Assembly: GCF_015278125.1 (NCBI RefSeq)
Contig: NZ_JADILO010000013.1
Coordinates: 1 to 64,000, forward strand
Source: Vibrio fluminensis
Lineage (GTDB): Bacteria; Pseudomonadota; Gammaproteobacteria; Enterobacterales; Vibrionaceae
Length of the DNA stretch: 64,000 nucleotides
Direction: 5' to 3'
Part shown: one piece after another, positions 1 to 11,520 of the stretch
Numbering within the stretch: the first letter of the stretch is position 1
Layout: each line of letters opens with the position of its first letter
Translations under genes and position numbers: made by a program
The notes under the pieces: generated by a model
What the model was told of the DNA's origin: nothing
Seen by the model: only the letters and a program-made list of their open reading frames with translations
Database searches by the model: none

Positions 1-84
1 TTGCTTCTGTATGCCTATGTAATGAATGGAAGCTTCTGCGCACGGTATAACAAAAAATATCGCGATCGCGACCTACGGTCGCTT

Positions 85-118
85 CCAAAAAAGAACCCCG
101 CTTGAAAAAGCGGGGTTC
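85..118 (-). terminator. Rho-independent terminator of the RND efflux operon
   Basis: Read on the minus strand, an 11-bp GC-rich stem (GAACCCCGCTT paired with AAGCGGGGTTC) is followed by six T. It lies about 57 bp beyond the stop codon of the efflux permease and ends that operon. Nothing else recognisable lies between position 1 and the permease. Confidence 0.85.
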
Positions 119-174
119 GTCATCAATCTGAGGGTCGACAATGTCGACCCTTTTGCTTTGCTGTTAGCTAAAGA

Positions 175-3100
175 TTATTTCGCTTCAGCTTTTTCCAATT
201 TACTTTGGCGGTATTCTTCGCGCTCACGCTTACTAAACAAGCGTTCAACTACCACGAAGAATAGCGGTACAAAGAAGATGCCTAGGAAGGTAGAACCCAC
301 CATGCCACCTAGTACACCAGTACCAATAGCATTTTGTGCACCAGAACCTACGCCCGAGCTGATCGCTAGTGGCACAACACCTAGACCGAATGCTAGTGAT
401 GTCATTAGGATCGGACGCAGACGAACACGAACCGCGTGCAGTGTTGCATCACGTAGGCTTGCACCTTTCTCGTAGTACTCTTTAGCAAATTCAACGATTA
501 GGATCGCGTTCTTAGTCGCTAGACCAACAGTAGTTAGAAGACCTACTTGGAAGAATACGTCGTTTGGCAGACCACGTGCGTTCATCGCGACGATTGCACC
601 GATTACACCTAGAGGCACAACCAGAATTACCGCGATAGGCACTGACCAGCTCTCGTATAGCGCCGCCAATACTAGGAATACAACTAGGATTGATAGAGCG
701 TAAAGCGCTGGTGCTTGGTTACCTGATAGACGTTCTTCATAAGATAGACCATTCCATTCGATACCAAAACCAGTTGGCAGTTTCGCCGCCATGTTTTCGA
801 TGTCAGTCATCGCCGCACCCGTACTGTAACCCGGAACTGGCGCACCTTGAATGTTCACCGCTGGTAGACCGTTGAAACGCTCTAGACGTGGTGGACCGTA
901 TTCCCATGAACCCGTTGCGAATGCAGAGAATGGAACCATCTCACCCATGCTGTTACGTACAAACCATTTATCAAGATCGTCAGGTTGCATGCGGTATTGG
1001 TCTTCACCTTGCACCATTACTTTCTTGATACGACCACGGTCGATAAAGTCATTTACGTATGAACCACCCCATGCAGAAGCCAATACAGAGTTTACTTCAG
1101 CAATGTTCAGGTTAAGCGCACGCAGCTTAGAATGGTCGATGTGCAATTGGTAAATTGGCGCATCTTCCTGACCGTTTGGACGAACACCCACAAGGTTAGG
1201 ATCTTGTCCTGCCATACCTAGCATTTGGTTACGAGCCGCGATTAGCGCTTCGTGACCATGACCACTTCGGTCTTGTAGGTAGAAGTCGAAACCACCTGCT
1301 GTACCTAGTTCCATTACCGCTGGCGGTACAAACGCAAATACCATCGCTTCTTTAATCTGCATGAATGCGCCCATTGCGCGACCCGCTACAGATTGAACGT
1401 CAGTGCCTGGCTCGGTACGCTCATCCCATGGTTTTAGGTTGATGAACGCCATACCCATGTTTTGACCCATACCAGCAAAACTGAAGCCCGCTACAGTAAA
1501 CACAGATTCAACTGAGTTTGCTTCTTCGGTATTTAGGTAAGTTTCCATCTTATCAAGCACTTTAAGCGTGCTCTCTTGCGATGCGTTTGCTGGCAAAATT
1601 GCTTGAGCAAACATTACGCCTTGGTCTTCATCTGGAAGGAAGGCTGTTGGCATACGCAAGAACAAGAAGCCCGTACCAATCGTGATAGCAAGGAACACCA
1701 TAAACATACGGCCAGTACGTTTAATGATGCTTGCCACACCTGATTCGTAACGGTTAGTACAAGCGTCAAACCAACGGTTAAATGCACCGAAGAAACCTTT
1801 ATCTGTGTACGCGTGGCCTTTCTCAACTTGCTTAAGCATCGTTGCACAGAGCGCTGGCGTCAGAATCATCGCAACCAGTACCGATAGCGCCATCGCAGAT
1901 ACGATAGTGATCGAGAACTGACGGTAGATAACACCAGTCGAGCCAGACATAAATGCCATGGGAACGAATACCGCTGATAGCGTTAGACCGATACCAATCA
2001 GTGCACCAGTGATCTGGTCCATAGACTTACGCGTCGCTTCAAGCGGCGTACAGCCTTCTTCTGACATGATACGTTCAACGTTCTCTACTACAACGATGGC
2101 GTCATCCACCAGAAGACCGATGGCGAGTACCATCGCGAACATCGTCAGCATGTTCACTGAGAAGCCAGCCGCCGCCAAGATACCGAACGTACCTAGCAAT
2201 ACTACTGGAACCGCAATCATTGGAATTAGCGTAGCGCGGAAGTTCTGCAAGAATAGGTACATGATAACGAATACCAGTACAATCGCTTCTAACAGCGTCT
2301 TCACTACACCTTCAATCGAGCTACTTACAAATGGCGTGGTATCAAATGGCACAACCATTTGCAGACCTTGCGGGAAGAACTCTTCCAATTCAGACATACG
2401 TTCAAGAACGGCGTCTTTAGTGTCTAGTGCGTTCGCGCCACTCGCTAGCTGGATAGCTAGACCTGATGCTGGTTTGCCATTGTAAAGGCCTTCGATCATG
2501 TAGCTCTCAGCGCCTTTCTCAACCTTCGCAACATCACTTAACAATACTTTCGCGCCCGTAGTATCAGACTTCAGCACAATGTTGCTGAACTCTTCAGGGG
2601 TTTGCAGTAGTGATGAAGACGAGATTGTTGCGTTAAGTTGCTGACCTTGAACCGAAGGAGCTGCACCCAACTGACCCGCAGAAACCTGAGCGTTTTGCTC
2701 ACGAATCGCGTTCATTACGTCATTGGTTGTTAGGTTATATTGATTCAGTTTTAGTGGATCTAGCCAAATACGCATCGCATATTGAGCACCAAACAACTGA
2801 ATATCACCTACACCAGCCACACGGCTGATCGGGTCTTGAATGTTTGACGCGACATAGTCCCCGATATCGGCTTTATCCATGCTGCCATCTTCGGATACGA
2901 AGGCGACAACCATCAAGAAACCACTACCGGCTTTGTTTACGCTAACACCCTGAGCCTGCACTACTTGAGGTAGCAAAGGCATCGCCAATTGCAGTTTGTT
3001 CTGCACTTGTACTTGGGCGATATCAACATCAGCTTCCGCATTAAACGTAAGCGTAATAGTTGCATTACCAAAACTATCACTTTGGCTGGAGATATAGCGC

Positions 3101-3324
3101 AAATGGTCAAGACCAGTCATACGCTGCTCAACAACCTGTGTTACTGAGTCTTCTACCGTTTTAGCCGAAGCACCTGGATAGTTAGCATTAATTACCACTG
3201 TAGGTGGTGCAATCGTTGGGTATTGCGACACCGGCAGAGTAAAAATCGACAACGCACCTGCAAGCATGATGATGATTGCAATCACCCATGCAAAGATCGG
3301 TCGATCAATAAAATAACGAGCCAT
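175..3324 (-). CDS. RND-family multidrug efflux permease (AcrB/MexB/VexB type)
   Basis: Inner-membrane proton-driven transporter of the HAE1 family that should export drugs, bile salts or other amphiphiles as part of a tripartite pump. The 1049-aa length is typical. The N-terminus ([16 protein letters not shown]) is the standard first transmembrane segment. TM4 near residue 405 carries the paired proton-relay aspartates in [14 protein letters not shown], and a second hydrophobic block occupies residues 870-1030. Large periplasmic loops separate TM1-2 and TM7-8 as in AcrB. The gene starts 12 bp after the adaptor gene, so the two are co-transcribed. No TolC-like gene is adjacent, so the outer-membrane partner is presumably encoded elsewhere. 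The substrate cannot be told from sequence. Family confidence is very high; the exact Vibrio orthologue name (vex or vme series) is left open. Confidence 0.95.
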   Translation of the reverse strand: MARYFIDRPIFAWVIAIIIMLAGALSIFTLPVSQYPTIAPPTVVINANYPGASAKTVEDSVTQVVEQRMTGLDHLRYISSQSDSFGNATITLTFNAEADVDIAQVQVQNKLQLAMPLLPQVVQAQGVSVNKAGSGFLMVVAFVSEDGSMDKADIGDYVASNIQDPISRVAGVGDIQLFGAQYAMRIWLDPLKLNQYNLTTNDVMNAIREQNAQVSAGQLGAAPSVQGQQLNATISSSSLLQTPEEFSNIVLKSDTTGAKVLLSDVAKVEKGAESYMIEGLYNGKPASGLAIQLASGANALDTKDAVLERMSELEEFFPQGLQMVVPFDTTPFVSSSIEGVVKTLLEAIVLVFVIMYLFLQNFRATLIPMIAVPVVLLGTFGILAAAGFSVNMLTMFAMVLAIGLLVDDAIVVVENVERIMSEEGCTPLEATRKSMDQITGALIGIGLTLSAVFVPMAFMSGSTGVIYRQFSITIVSAMALSVLVAMILTPALCATMLKQVEKGHAYTDKGFFGAFNRWFDACTNRYESGVASIIKRTGRMFMVFLAITIGTGFLFLRMPTAFLPDEDQGVMFAQAILPANASQESTLKVLDKMETYLNTEEANSVESVFTVAGFSFAGMGQNMGMAFINLKPWDERTEPGTDVQSVAGRAMGAFMQIKEAMVFAFVPPAVMELGTAGGFDFYLQDRSGHGHEALIAARNQMLGMAGQDPNLVGVRPNGQEDAPIYQLHIDHSKLRALNLNIAEVNSVLASAWGGSYVNDFIDRGRIKKVMVQGEDQYRMQPDDLDKWFVRNSMGEMVPFSAFATGSWEYGPPRLERFNGLPAVNIQGAPVPGYSTGAAMTDIENMAAKLPTGFGIEWNGLSYEERLSGNQAPALYALSILVVFLVLAALYESWSVPIAVILVVPLGVIGAIVAMNARGLPNDVFFQVGLLTTVGLATKNAILIVEFAKEYYEKGASLRDATLHAVRVRLRPILMTSLAFGLGVVPLAISSGVGSGAQNAIGTGVLGGMVGSTFLGIFFVPLFFVVVERLFSKREREEYRQSKLEKAEAK

Positions 3325-3336
3325 TATTAATCCCTA

Positions 3337-4482
3337 TTAGCTTGCTTTTTCATCACTGATTAGTGACGGAGCAACCGCAGCACCCGGACGAATTTTCTGC
3401 AATCCTTCCACCACGATCTTGTCGCCATCTTTCAAGCCAGAAGTAATTAGCCATTGGTTATCAATCGCTTCCGCAGTCGTTACGATGCGAGATTCAACTT
3501 TGTTGTTTGCATCCACAACCATAGCGATAGCTTGACCACGAGGGTTACGAGTGATTGATTTTTGTGGCACTAGAATCGCAGCAGGATCGGTACCTACAGT
3601 GATGATTGTGCGAACAAACATACCCGGTAGCAAAGTACCTTCTGGGTTAGGGAACTCTGCACGTAGCGTTACTGCACCAGTCGTTTCATTAACTGTCACT
3701 TCAGCAAACTTCATTGAACCTTGATGCTGGTAAACGCTACCATCTTCAAGGATTAAGCGTACTTGAGCAGATTCAGGCTGCTGTAGCTGACCGCTTGCAA
3801 TACGTTGCTTTAGACGAAGCATTTGTGTGCTCGATTGCGCGATATCAACGTTAATTGGATCAAGTTGAGAAATCTTCGCTAGTGCTTGTGGCTGGTTAGC
3901 CGTAACTAGTGCACCTGGCGTTACGCTAGATTTACCAATTTGACCAGAAATAGGCGCTTGAACCTTAGTGTAAGCTAGGTTGATTTCAGCGTTGTTGATC
4001 GCCGCTTTAGCCACAGCCACACTTGCTTTCGCTTCAAGGTATGCCGCTTCCGCTTGATCAAAATCTTGTTGGCTGATTGCTTTAGTTTTCAATAGCTCTT
4101 TAAAACGCTTCGCCGTTGCACCTGTTGATGCAAGTGCTGCTTCTGCACGTTTTAGTTCCGCTTTAGTACTAATCAGTGCCGCTGCATAAGTTGCATCATC
4201 AATTTGGTACAGAGATTGACCTTGTTCTACATAACCACCTTCAGTAAAGCTACGTGCAAGCACGATACCATTTACCTGTGGACGAACTTCAGCTTCCATA
4301 TACGCTCGGCTGCGACCAGGCAATTCCATCGTAATTGCTTGTGGTTGGCTTTTCAGTTCGATGATATTTACCGGAACAGCCGGTGGTGTTTGGTCTTGAG
4401 ATGCCGCATGTGACGACATGTCACAACCAGACAACCACAATGCAAGCGAAATTGCAGAAGCAATCCTAAGTTTGTTGTTCAT
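3337..4482 (-). CDS. RND efflux periplasmic adaptor lipoprotein (AcrA/MexA family)
   Basis: Membrane-fusion protein linking the inner-membrane RND permease to an outer-membrane channel. The 381-aa product begins with a lipoprotein signal peptide whose lipobox LSGC puts the acylated cysteine at residue 20. It is followed by a lipoyl-like half motif (PQVNGIVLARSFTEGGYVEQGQ), an alpha-helical hairpin of roughly residues 100-170 rich in Ala, Lys and Glu, the second lipoyl half (YTKVQAPISGQIGKS), and the beta-barrel and membrane-proximal domains. It is the first gene of a two-gene operon with the permease 12 bp downstream. No regulator is adjacent. Which RND pump subtype it belongs to is not resolved. 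Confidence 0.94.
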   Translation of the reverse strand: MNNKLRIASAISLALWLSGCDMSSHAASQDQTPPAVPVNIIELKSQPQAITMELPGRSRAYMEAEVRPQVNGIVLARSFTEGGYVEQGQSLYQIDDATYAAALISTKAELKRAEAALASTGATAKRFKELLKTKAISQQDFDQAEAAYLEAKASVAVAKAAINNAEINLAYTKVQAPISGQIGKSSVTPGALVTANQPQALAKISQLDPINVDIAQSSTQMLRLKQRIASGQLQQPESAQVRLILEDGSVYQHQGSMKFAEVTVNETTGAVTLRAEFPNPEGTLLPGMFVRTIITVGTDPAAILVPQKSITRNPRGQAIAMVVDANNKVESRIVTTAEAIDNQWLITSGLKDGDKIVVEGLQKIRPGAAVAPSLISDEKAS

Positions 4483-5261
4483 TTAATCTCCATTGAAAAA
4501 TTTCAACTTAACGCAGATCGTTACCCTCAAAATGGAATTGTGCTAATCGCCAAATAGGCAAAACACACCCAATGTAAGAGTGCTTTATTTATAAAATTTG
4601 AAAACCACCCTTCTAGTGAAAAGGCGTTTACTATCCAGATGGTAAATAACGCATGTAATATGCCACAAATAGTGGGATCAATGTAGATAAAAATATCGAA
4701 TTAATAAATAATTTTTCTAGTACAAGTAACCAATTCTTACCATTAGCCACTTTTCTTGTTTTGATTAAAATAATTTATCCATCATCAGGCGATTACTATT
4801 TACATAATTTAAACAAATAGATCTAGGTAACACTTTCGCCAAATGAATTCAATTGATAGGATTCCTCTTTATAATAATTAAAATAAAATCAATAAAATCA
4901 TACATATAGGGCGATATTGCAATGAGTAAGGATTTGCTAACATCTAGTCCAAAGCTCAACATTCAAACAAATACAGATTAATTTACATACGTAGTGAGTA
5001 AAATATTTGTTACTGGACAGAAAATTTAGATATTGCATTTTGAGGAAAAACGTGAGCAATTGAATGAGTAATTTTGGTGAGAATCAGGAGAGATTAAACG
5101 TTAATTGCTTGGCATTATTTTTCGCTAATTTAACTAGAGCATGCGCAGAGAAAGGAGGGGTCATTATTCATTTTTACGAATAAAAATTTCTGTTCTAGTT
5201 TTTACCCTTTATTGTAAGTATCAAATCACAGAGTGATTGTTTGAGGTTGCTTACTAATATG
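4483..5261. other. AT-rich intergenic region, no gene seen
   Basis: About 780 bp between the efflux operon promoter side and the uronate operon terminator. It is markedly AT-rich. The only start-to-stop frames in it are very short (for example a 19-codon frame near 4922) and none has a convincing ribosome-binding site. It presumably holds the efflux operon promoter next to 4483. I see no structured RNA, repeat or operator that I can name. Confidence 0.5.
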
Positions 5262-5290
5262 AAGAAAAAGGCAAGCATACTAACTTGCCT
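5262..5290 (-). terminator. Terminator of the hexuronate operon
   Basis: On the minus strand, AGGCAAG and CTTGCCT form a stem with an 8-nt loop followed by a T-rich run. It lies just past the uxaC stop codon. Confidence 0.75.
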
Positions 5291-5298
5291 CAACATGA

Positions 5299-6705
5299 TC
5301 ATGAAAAGTAGTTTTTTGCGTTGTTATAGCAAATATCTTGCACCAGGTTTCCTAGCATCGGCAGATCGCGTGGTACTTCACCTTTCTCTGCCCATTGTCC
5401 GATCATATTACAAAGAATTCGACGGAAATACTCATGTCGCGTATAGGAAAGGAAACTGCGAGAGTCTGTTAGCATTCCGACAAATTGGCTCAGTAATCCC
5501 AATTGAGAAAGTTGCTGCATTTGGCGTTCCATGCCATCTTTTTGGTCATTAAACCACCAACCTGAACCAAATTGGATCTTACCCGCGATACCACCGCCTT
5601 GGAAGTTACCCATCATAGTTGCCATCATTTCGTTATCACGTGGATTTAGGCAGTACAGAATTGTTTTTGGCAGTTCATTGGTCACATCCATGGCATCCAT
5701 TAGGCAAGCAAGTTGCAGAGCAAATGGACGGTCACCAATTGAGTCAAAACCACAATCCACACCAAGTTGACGCAGCATACGCGTATTGTTGTTACGCTGT
5801 GCGCCAATGTGTAGCTGCATCACCCAACCGCGTTTTGCGTATTGCTTGCCTAGCCATACTTGTACTGCAGTACAGAACTGGTCAATTTCTAGATCTGATA
5901 GCGTTTCACCGGATAGGCGACGGGCAAGGATGCTATCTAGCGTGCTTTCGACTGGTACTGCTGCGTAACGCACAATTTCGATACCGTGGTCAGCCGCGCG
6001 ACAACCGTGGGCACTAAAGTGCTCAAGACGACACTCTAACGCGGTAAGCAGATCAGCAAAACGGGTGATTTCCACATCTGCCGCTTCACCTAGCAGTGTC
6101 ATGTATTCAGCAAAGCCTTCAAGCTCGATTTTAAACGCACGGTCAGGACGCCAGCTTGGTGCCACTTCCACGTCAAAGCTTTCATCTTCCGCAATCGCTT
6201 TGTGGTGTTCAAGCGTATGAATGGGGTCGTCAGTGGTTCCCGCCATGACCACATTCATTTGCTTCATGATGCCACGAGCTGAGAACTCTGGGGTTGCCAA
6301 TAGCTCATTACATTCGTGCCAAATCTCGTCGGCGGTTTCAGGACAAAATAGCTTACCCGTTACGCCAAATGGGCGACGCAGCTCTAGATGAGTCCAGTGG
6401 TAAAGTGGATTACCCAGAGTTTGTGGAACCGTTCTCGCCCACGCTTGAAACTTGTCATAATCCGAAGTTTCTTTACCTGTGATCAGTGACTCTGGCACTC
6501 CTGCTGAACGCATACCACGCCATTTGTAGTGATCGCCTTCCAGCCAGATTTGCCCCAAGTTATCGAACTGACGGTTCTCCGCCACTTCTTTAGGGTTTAG
6601 GTGGCAGTGGTAATCATAGATAGGCATAGCTTTCGCGTAGTCATGGTATAGCTCGCGAGCAATGTCATTACCAAGTAGAAAATCTTCACACAGAAACATT
6701 TTCAT
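5299..6705 (-). CDS. uxaC: Glucuronate/uronate isomerase
   Basis: Converts D-glucuronate to D-fructuronate (and D-galacturonate to D-tagaturonate), the first step of hexuronate breakdown in the cytoplasm. The 468-aa length matches UxaC. The N-terminal metal-binding motif DYHCHLNP near residue 32 and the [19 protein letters not shown] block near residue 375 are typical of the family within the amidohydrolase superfamily. It is the last gene of the operon, 4 bp after uxuB and followed by a hairpin terminator. Together with the neighbouring reductase and mannonate dehydratase it gives the route glucuronate to fructuronate to mannonate to 2-keto-3-deoxygluconate. No KDG kinase or aldolase is in the window. 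Confidence 0.95.
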   Translation of the reverse strand: MKMFLCEDFLLGNDIARELYHDYAKAMPIYDYHCHLNPKEVAENRQFDNLGQIWLEGDHYKWRGMRSAGVPESLITGKETSDYDKFQAWARTVPQTLGNPLYHWTHLELRRPFGVTGKLFCPETADEIWHECNELLATPEFSARGIMKQMNVVMAGTTDDPIHTLEHHKAIAEDESFDVEVAPSWRPDRAFKIELEGFAEYMTLLGEAADVEITRFADLLTALECRLEHFSAHGCRAADHGIEIVRYAAVPVESTLDSILARRLSGETLSDLEIDQFCTAVQVWLGKQYAKRGWVMQLHIGAQRNNNTRMLRQLGVDCGFDSIGDRPFALQLACLMDAMDVTNELPKTILYCLNPRDNEMMATMMGNFQGGGIAGKIQFGSGWWFNDQKDGMERQMQQLSQLGLLSQFVGMLTDSRSFLSYTRHEYFRRILCNMIGQWAEKGEVPRDLPMLGNLVQDICYNNAKNYFS

Positions 6706-6709
6706 GATC

Positions 6710-8182
6710 TTACTCCACGACTAAGTCAGCAACGGTCTGACGAGCGCCCTTATCAAGCAAAGATTGATAAGCGTTGCTTACAGCATCAATCACTCGCTGA
6801 TCTTTGCCTATTTCAGCAGGAAATATAGACTCAAGAGCAAGTAACGAAGGTACAACCGACACATTCAAGCCATGCGCATCACAAATTGTGCGCAACTGTT
6901 GTGACATAGGGTCACTCACTTCAATCGGCTTACCTTGTTCATCACTACCAGAAACATATCGCATCCAACCAGCAATCGCTGTCGCAATAATTTTGAAACT
7001 ACTCTGATGTTTTAAATGGTAGTGTAAGCTTCCGCCTAAACGTTGTGGGATCTTTTGACTGCCATCCATCGCTATTTGCCAGGTACGATGTTTAAGGTTC
7101 GGGTTTGAGTAGCGATCGATCAGCATATTCGCGTACGCCACTAAATCAGTCCCCTCAGGCATCACCAATGAAGAGGCTTGCTCCTTAAGCATTAAATCTA
7201 AAGCCACTTGTTTAAAAGCAGGATCTTCCATTGTGTCAGAAATATGCTCATAACCAGCTAAATAACCCATATAAGCAAGAAACGAGTGACTGCCATTCAG
7301 CATGCGCAATTTCATTTCTTCATACGGCACAACATCATCGACGAATTCTGCGCCGACGATGTCCCAGTTAGGTCTGCCTGATACAAAGTTATCTTCAATT
7401 ACCCACTGACGAAAAGGCTCACATACCACCCCGCAAGGATCTTCACAGCCAAGAGTCTGAGCGATTTCATTTAGACTTTCCGCAGTTACCGCTGGCACTA
7501 TTCTATCCACCATAGTGCAGGGGAAGGTGACATTCGCTTCAATCCAATCACGCATTTCTGGCTCAACCAAACTTGCATACCCAAGTATGACGCCTTTAGT
7601 CACCGCGCCATTCTCTTGAATATTATCGCAAGACATCACAGTAAATGGATCCAGACCACGCTCGCGGCGCAGCTTAAGCGCTTGCACAATAATACCCAAT
7701 GCCGTTTTCGGTGAACTTGGATTCGTAAGGTCAGCGACAATCAATGGATTATTTAAATCAAGCTTGCCAGTAGCCGCATCAATACAATATCCCTTCTCGG
7801 TAACAGTAAGAGAAACGATTTCCACCTGTGGTTCCGCCATTTTCTCTAAAACGGCAGGCAAACCATCAAATTCTGGATGAAGTGATTCGGTAACCGAGCG
7901 TACGATATGAGCTTGAGTGCCTTCAGCACCTTTAAGAACAACGCTAAAGCAGTGATCTTGGGCACGCAAAGATTCAATTAAATCCTCTCCACCAAATAAG
8001 TTGACCTCGCAAATCCCCCAATCAGATCCTTCAACTTGATTCGTTTGATCGGTATATAACGCCTGATGGGCACGATGAAAAGCACCAAAGCCCAAATGAA
8101 CAATTTTGGATTTGAGTTTGTTCTTGGCATAGGTCGACTGAACAACTTCACAGGGTAATTGATGATTGGCGATCGTCTTCAT
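6710..8182 (-). CDS. uxuB: D-fructuronate reductase (mannitol dehydrogenase family)
   Basis: NADH-dependent reduction of D-fructuronate to D-mannonate. The 490-aa protein has the N-terminal Rossmann segment [13 protein letters not shown] (residues about 30-42) and the polyol dehydrogenase signature [10 protein letters not shown] near residue 292, which carries the catalytic lysine. Length and motifs match UxuB, and the tagaturonate reductase UxaB is a related alternative. The gene sits between manD and uxaC in one minus-strand operon, which favours the glucuronate branch. The start codon is an ATG directly after the Ile-rich leader region, with no competing upstream start. Confidence 0.92.
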   Translation of the reverse strand: MKTIANHQLPCEVVQSTYAKNKLKSKIVHLGFGAFHRAHQALYTDQTNQVEGSDWGICEVNLFGGEDLIESLRAQDHCFSVVLKGAEGTQAHIVRSVTESLHPEFDGLPAVLEKMAEPQVEIVSLTVTEKGYCIDAATGKLDLNNPLIVADLTNPSSPKTALGIIVQALKLRRERGLDPFTVMSCDNIQENGAVTKGVILGYASLVEPEMRDWIEANVTFPCTMVDRIVPAVTAESLNEIAQTLGCEDPCGVVCEPFRQWVIEDNFVSGRPNWDIVGAEFVDDVVPYEEMKLRMLNGSHSFLAYMGYLAGYEHISDTMEDPAFKQVALDLMLKEQASSLVMPEGTDLVAYANMLIDRYSNPNLKHRTWQIAMDGSQKIPQRLGGSLHYHLKHQSSFKIIATAIAGWMRYVSGSDEQGKPIEVSDPMSQQLRTICDAHGLNVSVVPSLLALESIFPAEIGKDQRVIDAVSNAYQSLLDKGARQTVADLVVE

Positions 8183-8245
8183 TAAACTATTCTCTATTCT
8201 GCAGGATAAATAAAGCAGCCCTAGAACAGGGCTGCTGTCAATGGA

Positions 8246-9460
8246 TTACCAGTTCCACAAAGTGCCATCTTCAAGGCGAGCTATTGGTAGGTTCGCTGGT
8301 TGATATGGATACTTTTTGGCTTCTTCTTCATTAAAATCAACGCCCAAACCAGGCTTGTTACTCGGATGCATATAACCATTTTCAAAGGTCCAATTTGTCT
8401 CAAACACCGATTGCATGCGCTCGGAGTAGCCCATAAATTCCTGTAGACCAAAGTTTGGCACCCACATATCTAAGTGCAAACCTGCGGCCATACCAATAGG
8501 CGAGATATCTGAAGGGCCATGAGAGCCAGTACGCACTTGATACATTGCCGCAAAATCAGCAATACGGCGCATGTGCGTAATACCACCAGCATGGGTTACC
8601 GTTGCACGGATGTAATCAATTAACTGCTCTTCGATTAACTGCTTACAATCCCAAATAGAGTTGAATACTTCCCCTACAGCAATCGGTGTTGTTGTATGTT
8701 GACGAATCAAACGGAACGCTTCTTGGTTCTCTGCAGGCGTTGGATCTTCCATCCAAAATAGTTTGTAGTCCTCAATACTCTTACCTAAACGAGCCGCCTC
8801 CATTGGCGTCAAACGATGGTGAATATCATGCAATATATGATCATCAAAACCGAATTTATCACGCACGGCTTCAAACATCTTTGGAGCGAAGTTTAGATAC
8901 TTCTCTGTTGACCATGATTCAACGTTAGGACGAATACCTTTGGACGCAGGTTCATAAGCCGAGCCCTTTGACTTGCTGATACCATAGTTACTCGCAATTC
9001 CCGGAACCTTGGCCTGCACTCGAATCGCTTTAAAGCCCATTTCTTGGTGCTTAGCATAATCTTCAAGTAGCTCATCAATGCTGTGACCTGTCGCATGGCA
9101 ATAAACCATCACACCTTCACGCGATGCACCACCCAGTAGGTCATAAACCGGCATGCCAGCAGCCTTACCTTTAATGTCCCACAGGGCCATATCAATTGCC
9201 GCAATGGCCGTCATAGTCACAGGACCACGACGCCAATAGGCACCACGGTAGAATGTCTGCCAAATGTCTTCAATCTTTGACGCATCCATACCCACTAGCT
9301 GCGGGCACAAATGGTCTTGCAAGTACGAAGCTACTGACAGTTCACGTCCATTAAGAGTCGCGTCGCCAACGCCATATATACCGTCTTCTGTTGTAATTTT
9401 TAGCGTGACAAAGTTACGATCTGGGCATGTAACAAACACTTCTGCTTTTATAATTTTCAT
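8246..9460 (-). CDS. manD: D-mannonate dehydratase, enolase superfamily (ManD/RspA type)
   Basis: Dehydrates D-mannonate to 2-keto-3-deoxy-D-gluconate with a Mg2+ ion. The 404-aa protein has the N-terminal capping domain ([18 protein letters not shown]) and the enolase barrel. Metal ligands are visible as Asp in HDIHHRL, Glu in [10 protein letters not shown] and Glu in VGEVFNS, and the later SHGPSDISP motif carries the active-site His. The WNW C-terminus is also typical of ManD. It replaces the unrelated classical UxuA, which is absent from this operon. Some RspA-like members have little mannonate dehydratase activity, but placement beside uxuB and uxaC makes a true mannonate role likely. Confidence 0.92.
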   Translation of the reverse strand: MKIIKAEVFVTCPDRNFVTLKITTEDGIYGVGDATLNGRELSVASYLQDHLCPQLVGMDASKIEDIWQTFYRGAYWRRGPVTMTAIAAIDMALWDIKGKAAGMPVYDLLGGASREGVMVYCHATGHSIDELLEDYAKHQEMGFKAIRVQAKVPGIASNYGISKSKGSAYEPASKGIRPNVESWSTEKYLNFAPKMFEAVRDKFGFDDHILHDIHHRLTPMEAARLGKSIEDYKLFWMEDPTPAENQEAFRLIRQHTTTPIAVGEVFNSIWDCKQLIEEQLIDYIRATVTHAGGITHMRRIADFAAMYQVRTGSHGPSDISPIGMAAGLHLDMWVPNFGLQEFMGYSERMQSVFETNWTFENGYMHPSNKPGLGVDFNEEEAKKYPYQPANLPIARLEDGTLWNW

Positions 9461-9539
9461 TTTAAAACCTCGAAAGAATCCCCAACCCCTCCTGAAAGAA
9501 AGGCTGTAATATCAATGCATTTAACTTTTTATATTGGTA

Positions 9540-10853
9540 TTAGTTGTAAACCATATTTGGTAAGAAAAGCACCAAGTCAGGAAATATGATTAAAACAACC
9601 AACAATAGGAATATCGCTAATAAAAATGGAACTGATTCTTTAATGTAATCTTTAGTTGGACAATCCAATATTGAACATGCCGTGAACATTGCTACCCCAA
9701 CTGGTGGAGTCATGCCACCCATTGTCACGATTATCATCATCAAAATACCAAAGTGAACAGGGTCAACCCCAACACCTTGAATTATAGGCAAGAAAATTGG
9801 CGTTAATAAAAGGACATTAACTGTCGCTTCCATAAACATACCGACAATAGCTAAGAACACTAAAATAATCACCAAAAGGAAATACTTATGTGTAGTAATA
9901 TCTAATATTTCTTTCGATAAAAATTGTGGCACTTGATTATCAACGATTACATAACCGAATATTCCAGAGAATGAAATAATCAACATGATGACAGCGTTGT
10001 CGACTACCGTTTGTTTAAGCACTTCAACAATTTTAGCTATGGTTAATTCTTTATAAACGAACAAACCAATAAACAACGCATAAAACACCGCGAATGAACC
10101 TGCCTCTGACGGCGTGAAGATACCAAAGCGAATCGTCACGATAAGCAGGATTGGGAACAACAATGCCCAAAAACACTCTTTAAGTGTAATGAAGACCTCT
10201 TTAGCTGGCGTCTTATGTTCTTGCTCGCGAATATAGCCTCGTTTGTTAGCAACGATACTGACTGTCACCATAAGGAAAACCGTCATCAGTAAACCAGGAA
10301 CGATACCCGCTAAAAACAGACGCCCAATCGATACCTCTCCAACAAAGCCATATAAGATAAGGCCGATACTTGGTGGAATCGTAGCTGTGATTAGACCGCT
10401 CAAGCCAATCGATGCTGCAACAAAACCTTTTGAGTATTTGCGTTTCAGCATGTCCGGACCAAGGATTTTTGATTGCATCGCAACGTCTGCAACTGCTGAG
10501 CCAGATACGCCGCCCATAATCGCACTAAGCAGCACGGTAACATGGGCTAAGCCCCCGACTAAATGCGCAGTAATTTTCGAACAAAAAGCAATCAGACGCT
10601 GAGTAATCCCCGCAGAGTTCATCAAATTACCAGCAAAGACAAAGAAAGGTACCGCAAGCAACGCAGGGTTTTGAGATGCCAGAACCATCTTCTGTACAGG
10701 AATGATAAACGATGAAGCACCATCCACGACAAAAAACAAAACACTTGATATGGCAATGGCAAATGCCAGTGGCATTCTTAACATCAGAAAAACAATAAAA
10801 CTGATAACCAAAACACCCATCGGTGATATTAGTGAGTTAATAAAATCAGCCAT
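9540..10853 (-). CDS. TRAP transporter large permease (DctM type)
   Basis: The large, about 12-TM subunit of a tripartite ATP-independent periplasmic transporter, driven by a sodium or proton gradient. The 437-aa length and the motifs GGVSGSAVADVAMQSKIL (residues about 110-130) and GGMTPPVGVAMF near the C-terminus are standard for DctM proteins. Its start overlaps the end of the small-subunit gene by 8 bp, indicating translational coupling. Neighbouring uronate catabolic genes imply a hexuronate such as glucuronate as substrate, which is inference from context. Confidence 0.94.
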   Translation of the reverse strand: MADFINSLISPMGVLVISFIVFLMLRMPLAFAIAISSVLFFVVDGASSFIIPVQKMVLASQNPALLAVPFFVFAGNLMNSAGITQRLIAFCSKITAHLVGGLAHVTVLLSAIMGGVSGSAVADVAMQSKILGPDMLKRKYSKGFVAASIGLSGLITATIPPSIGLILYGFVGEVSIGRLFLAGIVPGLLMTVFLMVTVSIVANKRGYIREQEHKTPAKEVFITLKECFWALLFPILLIVTIRFGIFTPSEAGSFAVFYALFIGLFVYKELTIAKIVEVLKQTVVDNAVIMLIISFSGIFGYVIVDNQVPQFLSKEILDITTHKYFLLVIILVFLAIVGMFMEATVNVLLLTPIFLPIIQGVGVDPVHFGILMMIIVTMGGMTPPVGVAMFTACSILDCPTKDYIKESVPFLLAIFLLLVVLIIFPDLVLFLPNMVYN

Positions 10854-11496
10854 TTTTTCTGCTCCATCTCTCTAAAACACTCACTAATTCAGTACGAATC
10901 ATTAATACACAACCAATTGGTACTGAAGCAATTAAAAATGCATAACTAAGTGGCTCGGCTTGTTTACTAACATCCCAATTCATTAATATGTAACCAACAA
11001 ATACAAGCAAGACGACTAATGACATTAAGTAACCTTGAATGTGTTTTTTATTACTTTGATAGAAATCAAAAGCAATTAAACATAAAAATGAAATGGATAA
11101 GAAAATAACAACGTTGAATTCACTTATTTCGAGAGAATCAAACTCTCGACGACTTTTCGTCGCAAGAAACCATCCGTAATATGCAACAAAACCTAAAAAT
11201 CCTATTATCGAAATAGACCAGATATCAGCAATTCTATTTCTCCAGACCATAGGCAATTTTTCTTCGAAAAACTCTACTCCTATATGACGCTTTTGGCTTA
11301 ATGCTAAATCACTGCCCAAAAAGATTACCCAACCAAATAGCAGTTGGCTGAGGTCAGACATCCACGCTTGAGGATGTCCAACCGCACGCAGCAATGCAGC
11401 AAAGAAGACTAGGAAGGAGATCAAAAACAAGCAGATACCCGCAATGTTTTCTTCCCACTTTAAAACTTTTCCATTAAACGATTTTAGGTACAACAT
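10846..11496 (-). CDS. TRAP transporter small permease (DctQ type)
   Basis: The small membrane subunit that couples the binding protein to the large permease. It has 216 aa with about four to five predicted hydrophobic helices, and the first block contains the family-typical GWVIFLGSDLALSQKRHIGVE (residues about 55-75). It lies between the binding-protein gene (24 bp upstream) and the DctM gene (overlapping by 8 bp). It is slightly longer than a minimal DctQ because of an extra pair of hydrophobic segments at the C-terminus. Confidence 0.9.
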   Translation of the reverse strand: MLYLKSFNGKVLKWEENIAGICLFLISFLVFFAALLRAVGHPQAWMSDLSQLLFGWVIFLGSDLALSQKRHIGVEFFEEKLPMVWRNRIADIWSISIIGFLGFVAYYGWFLATKSRREFDSLEISEFNVVIFLSISFLCLIAFDFYQSNKKHIQGYLMSLVVLLVFVGYILMNWDVSKQAEPLSYAFLIASVPIGCVLMIRTELVSVLERWSRKNG

Positions 11497-11520
11497 ACTC
11501 CCTACCCTTCTTTAATTTGC

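Noticed and set aside
1958..2485. A 175-codon plus-strand frame inside the RND permease gene.
   Set aside because: It is antisense to a strongly conserved gene; its Ser/Thr-rich content is what the complement of membrane-protein codons gives.
4922..4981. A 19-codon frame (MSKDLLTSSPKL...) in the AT-rich region beside the efflux operon.
   Set aside because: Very short, no clear ribosome-binding site, composition like the surrounding non-coding DNA.
5290..5306. AACATGATCATGAAAA, an iteron-like match at the uxaC 3' end.
   Set aside because: A single copy at a gene end with no neighbours; a chance match cannot be excluded. It is the only such match I noted outside the two clusters.
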